This document shows, in pieces, positions 6,492 through 14,671 of a stretch of DNA of 16,183 bases (within the stretch, counting starts at the first letter, position 1; every line of letters begins with the position of its first letter). The DNA comes from an uncultured Aeromonadales bacterium. GTDB lineage: Bacteria; Pseudomonadota; Gammaproteobacteria; Enterobacterales; Succinivibrionaceae. The position numbers and the translations under genes were made by a program. The notes under the pieces were generated by a model. The model ran no database searches. It had not been told where the DNA came from and saw nothing but the letters and a program-made list of their open reading frames with translations. The DNA is taken from assembly GCA_902796095.1 (NCBI GenBank), contig CADBNP010000130.1:1-16183 (forward strand). Direction: 5' to 3'.

Positions 6492-7372
6492 ATCTTCCTA
6501 GTACCCACGACCAACTGAACAGATTTATATTTGATGATCTTGCCGTGCGTGGTGAAATAGTGCAGCTCCATGATGTATATACGGAACTGTTTCATAGCAA
6601 GAAATACCCGCTGAGCATCAAAAAAATACTGGCACAACTGACAATGGTCTGCAATCTTCTCACTGTAAACATGAAGATTGAAGGGGATGTTACAGTTGAG
6701 ATCCGCGGAGACGGTCTTCTGCGTTATGCTTCTGTTAACAGTGACAACAGACTGAATTTCCGCGGCATAGCGAGGCACAACATATCGGATCCGGATTCTG
6801 ACTGCAGCTTCAGGGAACTTGTTGGCACAAATTCGATCCTGCTTATTACTGTTCATCCGGCAGCCGGCGAGCCCTACCAGGGTATTGTAGATGTTACCGG
6901 GTACAGTCTTTCAGAAACACTGGAGAATTATTTTCTGAGATCGGAGCAGATTGAAACCAAGATAATGCTTGAGATTCAGATTTCGGATGAAGAATGCTTC
7001 GGCGGAGGAATTATATTGCAGGCTATGCCAAAGCCTGATTCCGGTCATGACGATGATTTCAACACCGTATCTCATCTGCTCAATACTCTTACAAAAGACG
7101 AATTGCTTTATCTTGAATCTGACGAGATTCTTTTCAGACTCTTCAATCAGTTTGCTGTCCGTCTGTTTACTGCCATGCCTGTTTCCTACAAGTGTGCCTG
7201 TACCAGGGAGAAATGCCTAGTTGCGCTTGAACAGATGGGAACAGAGGAAATTGCCAGAGCACTGAAGGAGTCGGAGCACAATGCCATAATGATGACATGT
7301 GCACAGTGCGGTAAGAAATTCACCTTTGATGCAAAGGAGATAAAGGATTTCATCAGCAGGAAGCCCAAGTAG
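6488..7372 (+). CDS. hslO: Redox-regulated chaperone Hsp33
   Basis: Hsp33 is a cytoplasmic holdase that is inactive when reduced and zinc-bound and becomes an ATP-independent chaperone on oxidation, for example by hypochlorite or peroxide with heat. The N-terminal substrate domain runs to about residue 180, with GDGLLRYASV and GYSLSETLENYFLRSEQI-like family stretches. The redox switch is complete: C236 and C238 (CxC) and C271 and C274 (CxxC). At 294 residues it matches the E. coli protein (about 292). GGAG at 6477-6480 lies seven bases before the ATG, inside the hslR coding end. A bidirectional terminator follows the gene. Confidence 0.96.
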   Translation: MNLPSTHDQLNRFIFDDLAVRGEIVQLHDVYTELFHSKKYPLSIKKILAQLTMVCNLLTVNMKIEGDVTVEIRGDGLLRYASVNSDNRLNFRGIARHNISDPDSDCSFRELVGTNSILLITVHPAAGEPYQGIVDVTGYSLSETLENYFLRSEQIETKIMLEIQISDEECFGGGIILQAMPKPDSGHDDDFNTVSHLLNTLTKDELLYLESDEILFRLFNQFAVRLFTAMPVSYKCACTREKCLVALEQMGTEEIARALKESEHNAIMMTCAQCGKKFTFDAKEIKDFISRKPK

Positions 7373-7403
7373 GGAAACAAGTCAGAAAAAGAAGAAATAA
7401 GAT

Positions 7404-7436
7404 AAAAAAAGATCCGGAATTTTCCGGATCTTTTTT
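7404..7436. terminator. Bidirectional rho-independent terminator between hslO and the flotillin gene
   Basis: An A run (7404-7410), a GATCCGG stem (7411-7417) pairing with CCGGATC (7424-7430), a small AT loop and a T run (7431-7436) make a nearly symmetrical structure. It can stop transcription from hslO on the plus strand and from the flotillin gene on the minus strand. Confidence 0.93.
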
Positions 7437-7459
7437 CAGTACTTCTTTTCAGACAGCAG

Positions 7460-8956
7460 TCACTTCTGTTCGCTGATCTGTATTTCTTCTGTCTCAGATT
7501 CTTCTTTTTTGTGATCAGTCTTTTGGACTGCAGATTTTTGCATTTTTTCCGAGTCAACACTTCCCAGATATTGCGGAAGATTCAGACCTGCCATTTTTGC
7601 CACATCGTGGAGAGGCGGAAGGCTTTTGATCATGTTTGACATAAAGTCAGCTGTGGCAGTCTTCTCGCCGTTTTTGCCTGAACCGGGATCCCAGACTGTA
7701 AGCTTGTCAATCTTGATATTGCGGATAGCCTCCGTCTGCAGTTCAACAAGACTGTTGAGTTTTTCGATTATGAGCAGAGTTGCAGCAGAATCAACATTGT
7801 TTCCGGTGCTTCTGATCAGATCAAGATAACCTGCAGCCTTTGCTTCCAGCAGAGCCTTCTGACCGCTGGCCTCGGCATTGTATTTGAGGAGTATGGCATC
7901 GGCTTCACCTTTGGCCTTTATGGCTATGGCGTCAGCCTCACCCCTGGCCTCCTGCCTTGCTTTCTCGGCAACTGCTTCGGCATCAATGATGATCTTCTGC
8001 TTGTCGATTTCCTGTTTTGCAATCTGATCCGCATTCAGTCTCTGCTTCTCGGCATTGTACTGTGCCTTCTGAATTTCAACCTCAGCCTCGCGTTTTGCAA
8101 CTTCCGCCTTTCTGAAAGCATCAGCTTCGATTACCTTAAGATCTGCATTTGATTTGGCAATGGTCTGTTTTGCTGTATTTTCGCCCTGTATTGCCTGTGA
8201 TTCCTGATCTGCCACATAGCATCGCTGGTTTGCTTCAGCCTCCTTGATTCCCTTGAGAGCTTCTGCCTGGTTTTTGGCAACCTGGATATCCTTGTCTCTG
8301 TTTGCCTCAGACTGACCTATGGATCCAAGCTTATCCTGCAGTGCCACATCGATTTTAGCCTTGTTTACGGCTTCTGCAGCAGCCTTTTTACCAATGCTGG
8401 CTATGTAGTCAGCCTCATCGGTAATATCGGTTATGTTTACGTTTACCAGCTTCAGACCTATTTTATTGATTTCCGGTTCAACATTGGCCATGATTTTTGA
8501 CTGGAAGTTTTCACGGTTGCCGTTGATTTCTTCTATGGTAAGAGATGCCACAGTAAGACGCAGCTGACCGATGATAATGGTCTTCGCCATTTCTTCTATG
8601 GCGTTGCTGGAAAGATGAAGCAGACTGTCAGCGGCATTCTCAATTACTCCTTCATCAGTAGATATCTGAACTGTAAAGCTTGACGGAACGTTGATTCTGA
8701 TATTCTGCTGCGACAGAGCTCCTGTCAGAGGAATTGATATGGTCATCGGTGTCAGGCTCATGTAGGCGTAGTTCTGGATCACCGGCCACACGAAGGTACC
8801 GCCGCCGTGCAGACATTTTGAGGATCTGCCTTTTCCAATCATGCCGTATACCACAAGGATCTGGTTGGACGGACACTTGCGATATCTGTTTACGAAAAAA
8901 ATGATTAGAAAAAAAATTATGGCCACCAGAAAACACAGGCCGATTATCCCTAGCAT
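7460..8956 (-). CDS. floT: Flotillin-family SPFH protein
   Basis: Flotillins are membrane scaffold proteins that oligomerise and organise ordered membrane patches. A single N-terminal membrane helix (about residues 3-23) is followed by an SPFH/band-7 domain (about 28-190) starting KCPSNQILVVYG and with HGGGTFVWPVIQ. Then comes a long Ala/Glu/Lys-rich coiled-coil (about 190-375) with repeated AEA, GEADAI and AKGEADAI units. The C-terminal region (about 375-470) precedes a charged tail rich in Glu, Lys and Ser. Its 498 residues are close to Bacillus FloT/YuaG (about 509). AAGGAG lies close upstream of the ATG and only three bases separate it from the NfeD-like gene, so the two are co-transcribed. 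The gene symbol follows the Bacillus name by analogy. E. coli YqiK is another relative. Confidence 0.92.
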   Translation of the reverse strand: MLGIIGLCFLVAIIFFLIIFFVNRYRKCPSNQILVVYGMIGKGRSSKCLHGGGTFVWPVIQNYAYMSLTPMTISIPLTGALSQQNIRINVPSSFTVQISTDEGVIENAADSLLHLSSNAIEEMAKTIIIGQLRLTVASLTIEEINGNRENFQSKIMANVEPEINKIGLKLVNVNITDITDEADYIASIGKKAAAEAVNKAKIDVALQDKLGSIGQSEANRDKDIQVAKNQAEALKGIKEAEANQRCYVADQESQAIQGENTAKQTIAKSNADLKVIEADAFRKAEVAKREAEVEIQKAQYNAEKQRLNADQIAKQEIDKQKIIIDAEAVAEKARQEARGEADAIAIKAKGEADAILLKYNAEASGQKALLEAKAAGYLDLIRSTGNNVDSAATLLIIEKLNSLVELQTEAIRNIKIDKLTVWDPGSGKNGEKTATADFMSNMIKSLPPLHDVAKMAGLNLPQYLGSVDSEKMQKSAVQKTDHKKEESETEEIQISEQK

Positions 8957-8959
8957 TTC

Positions 8960-9559
8960 TTATTCTCCTTCTTTTGTTTCATTGTTGTATCGTGTTACTA
9001 CCAGAGTTGAACTGTTAACAGCTGTAACCTTTACCTTTGTTCCGGTAGGAATCTCCTCGGATCCATCTGTCATGGCAGAAATTATTTTTTTTCTTCCCTG
9101 CAGAGTTATTTCCACCTGCCCCTTTCCCCCTGCAGGAACCTTCAGATATACGATTGCAGTCTGTCCTACAGCATTTTCCATCTGAACATTTCCGGAAGTC
9201 TGGAGCTTAAGCATTGCTTTTGTAACGAAGTTTATGAGTATCGACGCTCCTACTCCTGTAACAACTGCTATCAGGAGTGCAGCAATATTGCTGTCGAAAA
9301 ATGAATACGACCACATACCGAAGCATCCTCCGGTAAACATAAACGCAGAAATCGAGAAAAGTGAAAAAAATCTGAACGCGTAATCTGAGGTTCCAAGATC
9401 CTGAACCAGACCGTCGGGCTGTCCCTCCATTCCTCCGCCGATTGTCGAAATTATGATCTCAATGAGAAACAGAAGACCGCCGCCAGTCATTGCTGCCAGA
9501 AAGCATGTCTGGAGCACGTTTAATTCATCAACGTAGGTCAGAAAAGAGTCGATCATCAT
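8960..9559 (-). CDS. NfeD-like membrane protein (YuaF/YqiJ type)
   Basis: This small integral membrane protein is the usual partner of flotillin. Three hydrophobic segments are visible (about residues 16-38, 62-84 and 92-113). A soluble OB-fold NfeD C-terminal domain (about 124-192) follows, with NAVGQTAIVYLKVPAGGKGQVE and IPTGTKVKVTAVNSSTLVVTR. There is no ClpP-like protease domain, so it is the short NfeD1b-type form. The first two codons are both ATG. AGGAGG (9562-9567) is two bases from the first and five from the second, so translation probably begins at 9556, giving 198 residues. It is the first gene of a two-gene operon with the flotillin gene. Confidence 0.88.
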   Translation of the reverse strand: MMIDSFLTYVDELNVLQTCFLAAMTGGGLLFLIEIIISTIGGGMEGQPDGLVQDLGTSDYAFRFFSLFSISAFMFTGGCFGMWSYSFFDSNIAALLIAVVTGVGASILINFVTKAMLKLQTSGNVQMENAVGQTAIVYLKVPAGGKGQVEITLQGRKKIISAMTDGSEEIPTGTKVKVTAVNSSTLVVTRYNNETKEGE

Positions 9560-9665
9560 TGCCTCCTGATTTTCTTCGAACTGTAAATGGTCAGAGCAGT
9601 CTGCAGGAATCGCAGAAAAGTGATTCTAACCTGTTGTCAGCATCTGAAAGTGTGAGAATAACATT

Positions 9666-9671
9666 ATTATA
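9666..9671 (-). promoter_or_regulatory. Candidate -10 element for the NfeD/flotillin operon
   Basis: TATAAT on the minus strand, about 107 bases before the NfeD-like start. The best -35 candidate, TTATGA, is 19 bases upstream, which is long, so this is only a candidate. Confidence 0.3.
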
Positions 9672-9759
9672 GTAATTTTTTCGAACTGCCTCATAACCTC
9701 GGCATTACAGATTTGTTCTTGTGTGATCGTTTTCAAATCAGAACAGATTATGATTTACG

Positions 9760-9779
9760 ACAAACGCGGCGAAGTTTGT
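9760..9779. repeat. Inverted repeat in the divergent promoter region
   Basis: ACAAAC (9760-9765) and GTTTGT (9774-9779) are exact reverse complements around an 8-base GC-rich centre. It could be a binding site for a dimeric regulator of either operon or a small hairpin. There is no T run, so it is not a terminator. Confidence 0.35.
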
Positions 9780-10005
9780 GTGCCTGTGCAAACCCAGAGT
9801 GATTTTTGAGCCTGCTTTACATCATCAGGAAAATGTTGTTTATATCATGTCGGTTAGCGATAGGTAACTTGCTGTTTTTATTATTTATTTCACAATATGA
9901 ATGTAAATCAGTCACTCTTTTGGTCTTATGCTGATATAAATGAAAAAATGGATCTGTGTGTGTGCAGATAAACATCAGTTGGATTGTGGATTCATGGTGA
10001 GTCCG

Positions 10006-10011
10006 AAGGGG
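10006..10011 (+). promoter_or_regulatory. Ribosome binding site deciding the polyferredoxin start
   Basis: AAGGGG lies five bases before the ATG at 10017. The same frame is open further upstream to a TTG at 9984, but nothing like a ribosome binding site precedes that codon, so the ATG at 10017 is chosen. Confidence 0.75.
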
Positions 10012-10016
10012 TCTAT

Positions 10017-11132
10017 ATGGACATTGAAGAAAATGTGCAAAGTGAGTTGGTAGCGTTTGTTGCCTGTAACGGTCATGCCGCTGCATCGCAGGGCTTTGCC
10101 GCCTGCAAATCCTGTGCGGAGGCGGTGGCAACTGGTTTCAGACGGGGAGACTGCAGAAGCGGCTGTGTCGGAATCGGTTCCTGTGTATCAGTGTGTAAGC
10201 AGGGAGCTCTTAAAATTCAGAACGGTCATATTACTGTTGACAGAGATTTATGTAACGGATGCGGAGATTGTGCCGCCAAAGGCATATGTCCTCAGCATAT
10301 TATAAAAATGATCCCGCGCAGTGCCACGAATTTTATTCCATGTTCATCTGCCGAGGAGGATGAGGAGACAGTCCGGAATACCTGCGGCTCAGGCTGTATC
10401 GCCTGCGGTGAATGTGAAAGAGCATGTCCGGTAGGCGCAGTAAGCATAGTTAACAATCATGCAGTAATTGACTATAACAAGTGCGTGGGCTGCAGTGCAT
10501 GCATGATTAAATGTAAAAAGAAAATCATTATTGATACCCTGCACGATCTGACCAAACTTAAGGAAAAGGTTGCTTTTGTACGCTGCAGCGGCGGAATCAA
10601 GGCTCAGACAGTGTTCAGAGAACTGGGAGTTGCCGACTGTCATGAGGCCATGAAAGTTGATCACAAGGAACACAATCTCTGCACATCAGGCTGCTGCGGA
10701 CTTGGCTCCTGTACCAGGGTCTGCAGGTTCGGTGCCATTACACTGGTTAACGGTACTGCATACGTTGATCCGGAAAAATGTGTGGGCTGCCGGGACTGTA
10801 TCCGAGAATGTCCGAAGAAAATCATCAGTATTGTTCCGTATAAAGGGGTTAAGCAGGTTCCTTGTGCCAGCAAGGCTGATTATTACGACAAGGCACAGGT
10901 TTGTGATTCTGGATGCACGGCCTGCCGGGACTGTGTTGATAACTGTCCTAACGGGGCTATCTATATGAATGAAATGCATGCCGTGATAGATGCCGATGTC
11001 TGTGTGAACTGCAAGGTATGCCAGTATGTTTGCGGAAGAAATGTAATCAAGGAAATGAAGATTCCTCCTGAGATTGAACTTCAGCGGACTGCACTTGAGC
11101 GCATTCAGGTGAGAATGGAAAAAGGGGAATAA
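10017..11132 (+). CDS. Soluble polyferredoxin, tandem duplication of an RnfB-like iron-sulfur module
   Basis: This 371-residue protein is almost entirely cysteine-rich iron-sulfur sequence and probably carries electrons. Two similar halves are visible: residues about 11-173 (starting LVAFVACNG) and about 184-348 (starting KVAFVRCSG). Each half has four cysteine groups. In the first half these are C46/50/56/60, C79/82/85/91, C123-or-127/130/133/137 and C156/159/162/166. In the second they are C222/226/232/236, C255/258/261/265, C296-or-300/303/306/310 and C329/332/335/339. This suggests about eight [4Fe-4S] clusters. The CxxxCxGxGxCxxxC pattern and the VAFVRC start match the C-terminal part of some RnfB proteins. 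The RnfB membrane anchor and N-terminal cluster domain are absent, so it should be soluble. It is the first gene of an operon with pyruvate:ferredoxin oxidoreductase (2-nt gap) and a GltA/NfnL-like flavoprotein, so it is likely their electron carrier. The exact partner is inferred. Confidence 0.85.
   Translation: MDIEENVQSELVAFVACNGHAAASQGFAACKSCAEAVATGFRRGDCRSGCVGIGSCVSVCKQGALKIQNGHITVDRDLCNGCGDCAAKGICPQHIIKMIPRSATNFIPCSSAEEDEETVRNTCGSGCIACGECERACPVGAVSIVNNHAVIDYNKCVGCSACMIKCKKKIIIDTLHDLTKLKEKVAFVRCSGGIKAQTVFRELGVADCHEAMKVDHKEHNLCTSGCCGLGSCTRVCRFGAITLVNGTAYVDPEKCVGCRDCIRECPKKIISIVPYKGVKQVPCASKADYYDKAQVCDSGCTACRDCVDNCPNGAIYMNEMHAVIDADVCVNCKVCQYVCGRNVIKEMKIPPEIELQRTALERIQVRMEKGE
10047..11060 (+). 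repeat. Internal duplication within the polyferredoxin gene
   Basis: The parts of the gene for residues 11-173 (10047-10535) and 184-348 (10566-11060) encode two copies of one module. Both start VAFV-x-C and have the same order of four cysteine groups. Each group is followed by similar hydrophobic strands (for example GALKIQNGHITVD in the first and GAITLVNGTAYVD in the second). The copies have diverged well beyond DNA identity, so the duplication is old. Confidence 0.8.
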
Positions 11133-11134
11133 TC

Positions 11135-14100
11135 ATGGTGGATCGCAAAATTAAAACAATGGACGGCAATACAGCCGCGGCTCATGTTGCATATGCTTTT
11201 TCTGAGGTTTCAGCCATTTATCCTATAACACCGTCATCACCGATGGCAGAAAGCATGGATGAATGGGTGTCTCAGGGCAGACTGAACATCTTTGGAGAAA
11301 AGGTAAAGATTGTGGAAATGGAATCCGAGGCGGGTGCAGCAGGTGCTGTTCACGGCTCGGTCACCGCCGGATCCTACACTACGACTTTTACCGCATCTCA
11401 GGGTCTCCTTCTCATGATCCCGAATATGTACAAGCTGGCGGGTGAACAGGTTCCTGTGGTGTTTCATGTGGCAGCAAGAGCTCTGGCATCCCATGCTCTG
11501 TCAATTTTCGGAGATCATTCCGATGTCATGTCATGCCGCCAGACCGGATTTGCAATGCTGTGCTCCAACAATGTCCAGCAGGTGATGGATCTTTCCGCGG
11601 TGGCACATCTTGCCACCATATCAGGAAAGGTTCCTATGATGCACTTCTTTGACGGCTTCAGAACCTCTCATGAATATCAGAAAATCAGGGTTTGGGATTA
11701 TGATACTCTCAAATCGATGGTAGATTTTGAAAGTGTCTGGGCTTTCAGAAGAAATGCTCTTAATCCTAATCATCCTCACTGCATGGGCAGTGCGGAACAG
11801 CCGGAAACGTTTTTCCAGCACCGCGAAGCGGCCAACAGTGCGTATCTTGCCACTGTGGATACAGTGGTTGATTACATGAACAGGATCAATGAGGCAATCG
11901 GCACTGACTACAGACCGTTTAACTACTACGGCGCTGCAGATGCCGGTGAAATCATTATCGCCATGGGTTCGGTATGTGATGCTGCAGAGGAGATAGTCGA
12001 TTATCTGAATGCGTCAGGTCGTAAAGTCGGTGTTGTCGAGGTTCATCTGTACAGACCGTTTTCGGCAAAGCATCTGATTTCTGTTATTCCAGAAACTGTG
12101 AAGAAGATTGCCGTGCTTGATCGTACCAAGGAGCCGGGATCCATAGGAGAACCTCTGTTTCTTGATGTGGTTGCCGCCTTGAAGAACTCGAGACTTGATT
12201 CCGCTCTTGTTGTCGGCGGTCGGTACGGACTTGGATCAAAGGATGTGCAGCCCGGCGATGTTCTTGCCGTTTATGAGAATTTATGGAGTGACAGTCCCAA
12301 GAAGGAGTTCACTCTTTCCATTGTTGATGATGTTACGAATCTTTCCATTGCAGGATCTTCGAATCCTGACGTTGCATCAAAGGGTACTCACGCCTGCAAG
12401 TTCTGGGGACTCGGTGCCGACGGTACTGTGGGTGCCAATAAGAACAGTGTTAAAATCATCGGTGATCATACCGATAAGTTTGTTCAGGCTTATTTCCAGT
12501 ATGATTCCAAAAAATCAGGTGGCGTGACGATTTCTCATCTTCGCTTCGGCGACAGTCCGATTAAATCATCCTATTATGTAAAGCAGGCCAATTTCGTTGC
12601 CTGTCACAACTGCTCATACCTTCGCAAATACGATATGGTTGAGGATGTAAAGCCGGGGGGATATTTCCTTCTCAACTGTCCGTGGAATGATGAGGAACTG
12701 GACAGATATCTTCCAGGAAAGGTTAAACGCTACATAGCAAACAATGACGTTAAGTTTTATACATGTGATGCGGTGTCGATTGCAAAGAGGATAGGTCTTG
12801 GCGCAAGGCGTACAAATACTGTGCTTCAGGCAGCCTTCTTCAAACTTGCTGACATCATCCCGATTGATGACGCTGTGAAGTACATGAAGGATGCCATTGA
12901 GCATACATATGCCAAGAAGGGCCGGAATATTGTTGATATGAACAATGCGGCTGTTGATGAGGGTGTTAAGAATGTTCATCAGGTTGCAATTCCCGAGTCC
13001 TGGAAAACATGCGGCGACGACGCTCCTCGTCCTAGACTCCAGGGCAGAGATCAGGTGCAGACTGACTATCTGAATGATATTCTTGTACCGACAAACACTC
13101 TGAACGGTGATCACATTCCTGTGTCGAAGTTTATTGCCACTGTCAACGGTATGATCCCTTCTGGTACAGCCGCCTTTGAAAAAAGGGATATTGCTGCAGA
13201 TCTTCCTGTATGGAACTGTCATAACTGCATGCAGTGCAACTGGTGTTCTCTTACCTGTCCTCACGGAGCCATTCGTCCGTTTGTGATCTCTTCCGAGGAT
13301 GCTGCAAATTATCCTGATGCTGTTCCGATGAAGGATTCTCCGGATCGGTATTTCATTATGGCCGTATCCGTTAAGGACTGTACGGGCTGCGGATCCTGTG
13401 CCAGCGTATGTCCAGCTCATAACAAGGCTCTTTCCATGACTGTGTCTACCGAGGATGCCGTTGAATCACGTCAGCAGATGTTTGACAGGCTTTTCGCAGG
13501 AAAGAAGTTTGTAAAGGAAATTGCATTCAAGGATATTACAGTTAAGAACTCTCAGTTCAGACAGCCGCTTCTTGAATTTTCGGGAGCCTGTCCGGGCTGC
13601 GGCGAGTCACCTTATGCCAAGCTTGTAACTCAGCTGTTTGGATCAAGAATGTTTATTGCCAATGCCACCGGCTGCTCCTCAATATGGGGCTGCAGTGCTC
13701 CTTCAACTCCGTATACGGTCGGAGATGACGGCAGAGGACCGGCCTGGGCTAATTCTCTGTTTGAGGATAATGCTGAATTCGGTCTCGGTATGCGTGTGTC
13801 TGTCAATGCGAGAAGACAGGAATTAAAGACAGCCGCCCTGTCGCTTGCCGGTGATCTGCAGATCCTTGGCAAACGCTGGGTTGCAAACATGGAGGATGCA
13901 GAACTTTCCGAGATTTACGGCAATGAACTGCTGGACAAGTGCCGTGAGGTTCAGAACAGTGATGAAGCTGCTTCATTTATTGTGAAGAATGCTGATCTGC
14001 TGAACAAACCTTCCATGTGGATATTCGGCGGCGACGGTTGGGCATACGATATCGGTTATGGCGGTCTGGATCATGTTCTGGCATCCGGTGAGAATGTCAA

Positions 14101-14671
14101 TGTCCTTGTCTTTGATACAGAGGTTTATTCCAATACTGGCGGACAGGCTTCGAAGGCAACACAGCTTGGAGCCATAGCCAAGTTTGCGGCTTCCGGCAAG
14201 ATGGTTAAGAAGAAGGATCTTGCACAAATGGCAATGGCGTACGGTACAGTGTATGTGGCTCAGATAGCCATGGGTGCGAATCCTGCACAGACGCTTAAGG
14301 CCATAAAGGAGGCAGAGCGTTACAACGGTCCTTCGCTCATCATCGCCTACGCACCTTGTATCAATCACGGTGTGAAGGCTGGCATGAATAACTCCATGCT
14401 GGAAATGCAGCATGCCGTGAGAGCCGGCTACTGGCATCTTCTCAGGTACTATCCTGATCTGGCTCAGCAGGGCAGAAATCCGTTGTCAATAGACAGTCTC
14501 AGGCCGACAGAGGATTATCAGAAGTTTCTCATGGGAGAGGTTAGATACAACTCGCTTAAGCTTAAATTCCCTGATAAGGCTGATGAAATCTTTAAGGCAT
14601 CCGAGAGGACCGCCATGGATCGTTATGAGACTCTTGTAAACCGTAAGAACAGTATGGAGCCAAGAAAATGA
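11135..14671 (+). CDS. nifJ: Pyruvate:ferredoxin (flavodoxin) oxidoreductase
   Basis: This enzyme oxidises pyruvate and CoA to acetyl-CoA and CO2 and passes two electrons to ferredoxin or flavodoxin. It is the central pyruvate step in anaerobes. It is the full-length single-chain form (1178 residues). The order is: pyruvate-binding domain with YPITPSSPMAES (29-40), then the CoA/gamma domain, and then a two-cluster ferredoxin insert with C698/701/704/708 and C749/752/755/759. The thiamine-diphosphate domain has proximal-cluster cysteines C819, C822, C847 and C1075 and the TPP motif GDGWAYDIG (966-974). There is one extra cysteine (C695) just before the first ferredoxin motif. AAAGGGG (11121-11127) lies seven bases before the ATG. 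The stop overlaps the next gene by four bases (ATGA), so expression is coupled to both neighbours. Confidence 0.97.
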   Translation: MVDRKIKTMDGNTAAAHVAYAFSEVSAIYPITPSSPMAESMDEWVSQGRLNIFGEKVKIVEMESEAGAAGAVHGSVTAGSYTTTFTASQGLLLMIPNMYKLAGEQVPVVFHVAARALASHALSIFGDHSDVMSCRQTGFAMLCSNNVQQVMDLSAVAHLATISGKVPMMHFFDGFRTSHEYQKIRVWDYDTLKSMVDFESVWAFRRNALNPNHPHCMGSAEQPETFFQHREAANSAYLATVDTVVDYMNRINEAIGTDYRPFNYYGAADAGEIIIAMGSVCDAAEEIVDYLNASGRKVGVVEVHLYRPFSAKHLISVIPETVKKIAVLDRTKEPGSIGEPLFLDVVAALKNSRLDSALVVGGRYGLGSKDVQPGDVLAVYENLWSDSPKKEFTLSIVDDVTNLSIAGSSNPDVASKGTHACKFWGLGADGTVGANKNSVKIIGDHTDKFVQAYFQYDSKKSGGVTISHLRFGDSPIKSSYYVKQANFVACHNCSYLRKYDMVEDVKPGGYFLLNCPWNDEELDRYLPGKVKRYIANNDVKFYTCDAVSIAKRIGLGARRTNTVLQAAFFKLADIIPIDDAVKYMKDAIEHTYAKKGRNIVDMNNAAVDEGVKNVHQVAIPESWKTCGDDAPRPRLQGRDQVQTDYLNDILVPTNTLNGDHIPVSKFIATVNGMIPSGTAAFEKRDIAADLPVWNCHNCMQCNWCSLTCPHGAIRPFVISSEDAANYPDAVPMKDSPDRYFIMAVSVKDCTGCGSCASVCPAHNKALSMTVSTEDAVESRQQMFDRLFAGKKFVKEIAFKDITVKNSQFRQPLLEFSGACPGCGESPYAKLVTQLFGSRMFIANATGCSSIWGCSAPSTPYTVGDDGRGPAWANSLFEDNAEFGLGMRVSVNARRQELKTAALSLAGDLQILGKRWVANMEDAELSEIYGNELLDKCREVQNSDEAASFIVKNADLLNKPSMWIFGGDGWAYDIGYGGLDHVLASGENVNVLVFDTEVYSNTGGQASKATQLGAIAKFAASGKMVKKKDLAQMAMAYGTVYVAQIAMGANPAQTLKAIKEAERYNGPSLIIAYAPCINHGVKAGMNNSMLEMQHAVRAGYWHLLRYYPDLAQQGRNPLSIDSLRPTEDYQKFLMGEVRYNSLKLKFPDKADEIFKASERTAMDRYETLVNRKNSMEPRK

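Larger units (their letters stand above)
9560..10016. other. Divergent intergenic region upstream of the NfeD/flotillin and redox operons
   Basis: This gap of 457 bases has no gene I can support. It should hold the promoters of both flanking operons. It contains a TATAAT for the leftward operon, an inverted repeat with arms ACAAAC and GTTTGT, and AT-rich stretches at about 9835-9950. A TATAAA at 9935-9940 is a possible -10 for the redox operon, but no good -35 lies at the standard distance. I checked for an FNR-type site (TTGAT-N4-ATCAA); the nearest resemblance, at about 9835, has the wrong spacing. Confidence 0.5.

Noticed and set aside
9835..9848. FNR-like site (TTGTT…ATCAT) before the redox operon
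   Set aside because: The half-sites are imperfect and separated by three bases instead of four, so it does not fit the FNR consensus.
9817..10131. Open frame of 104 codons on the minus strand overlapping the polyferredoxin start
   Set aside because: It lies antisense to the well-supported start of the polyferredoxin gene, and its sequence shows no domain or family pattern.
12614..13420. Long antisense open frame (268 codons) within nifJ
   Set aside because: It is fully inside the pyruvate:ferredoxin oxidoreductase gene, and the translation is an unpatterned shadow of a strongly coding strand.
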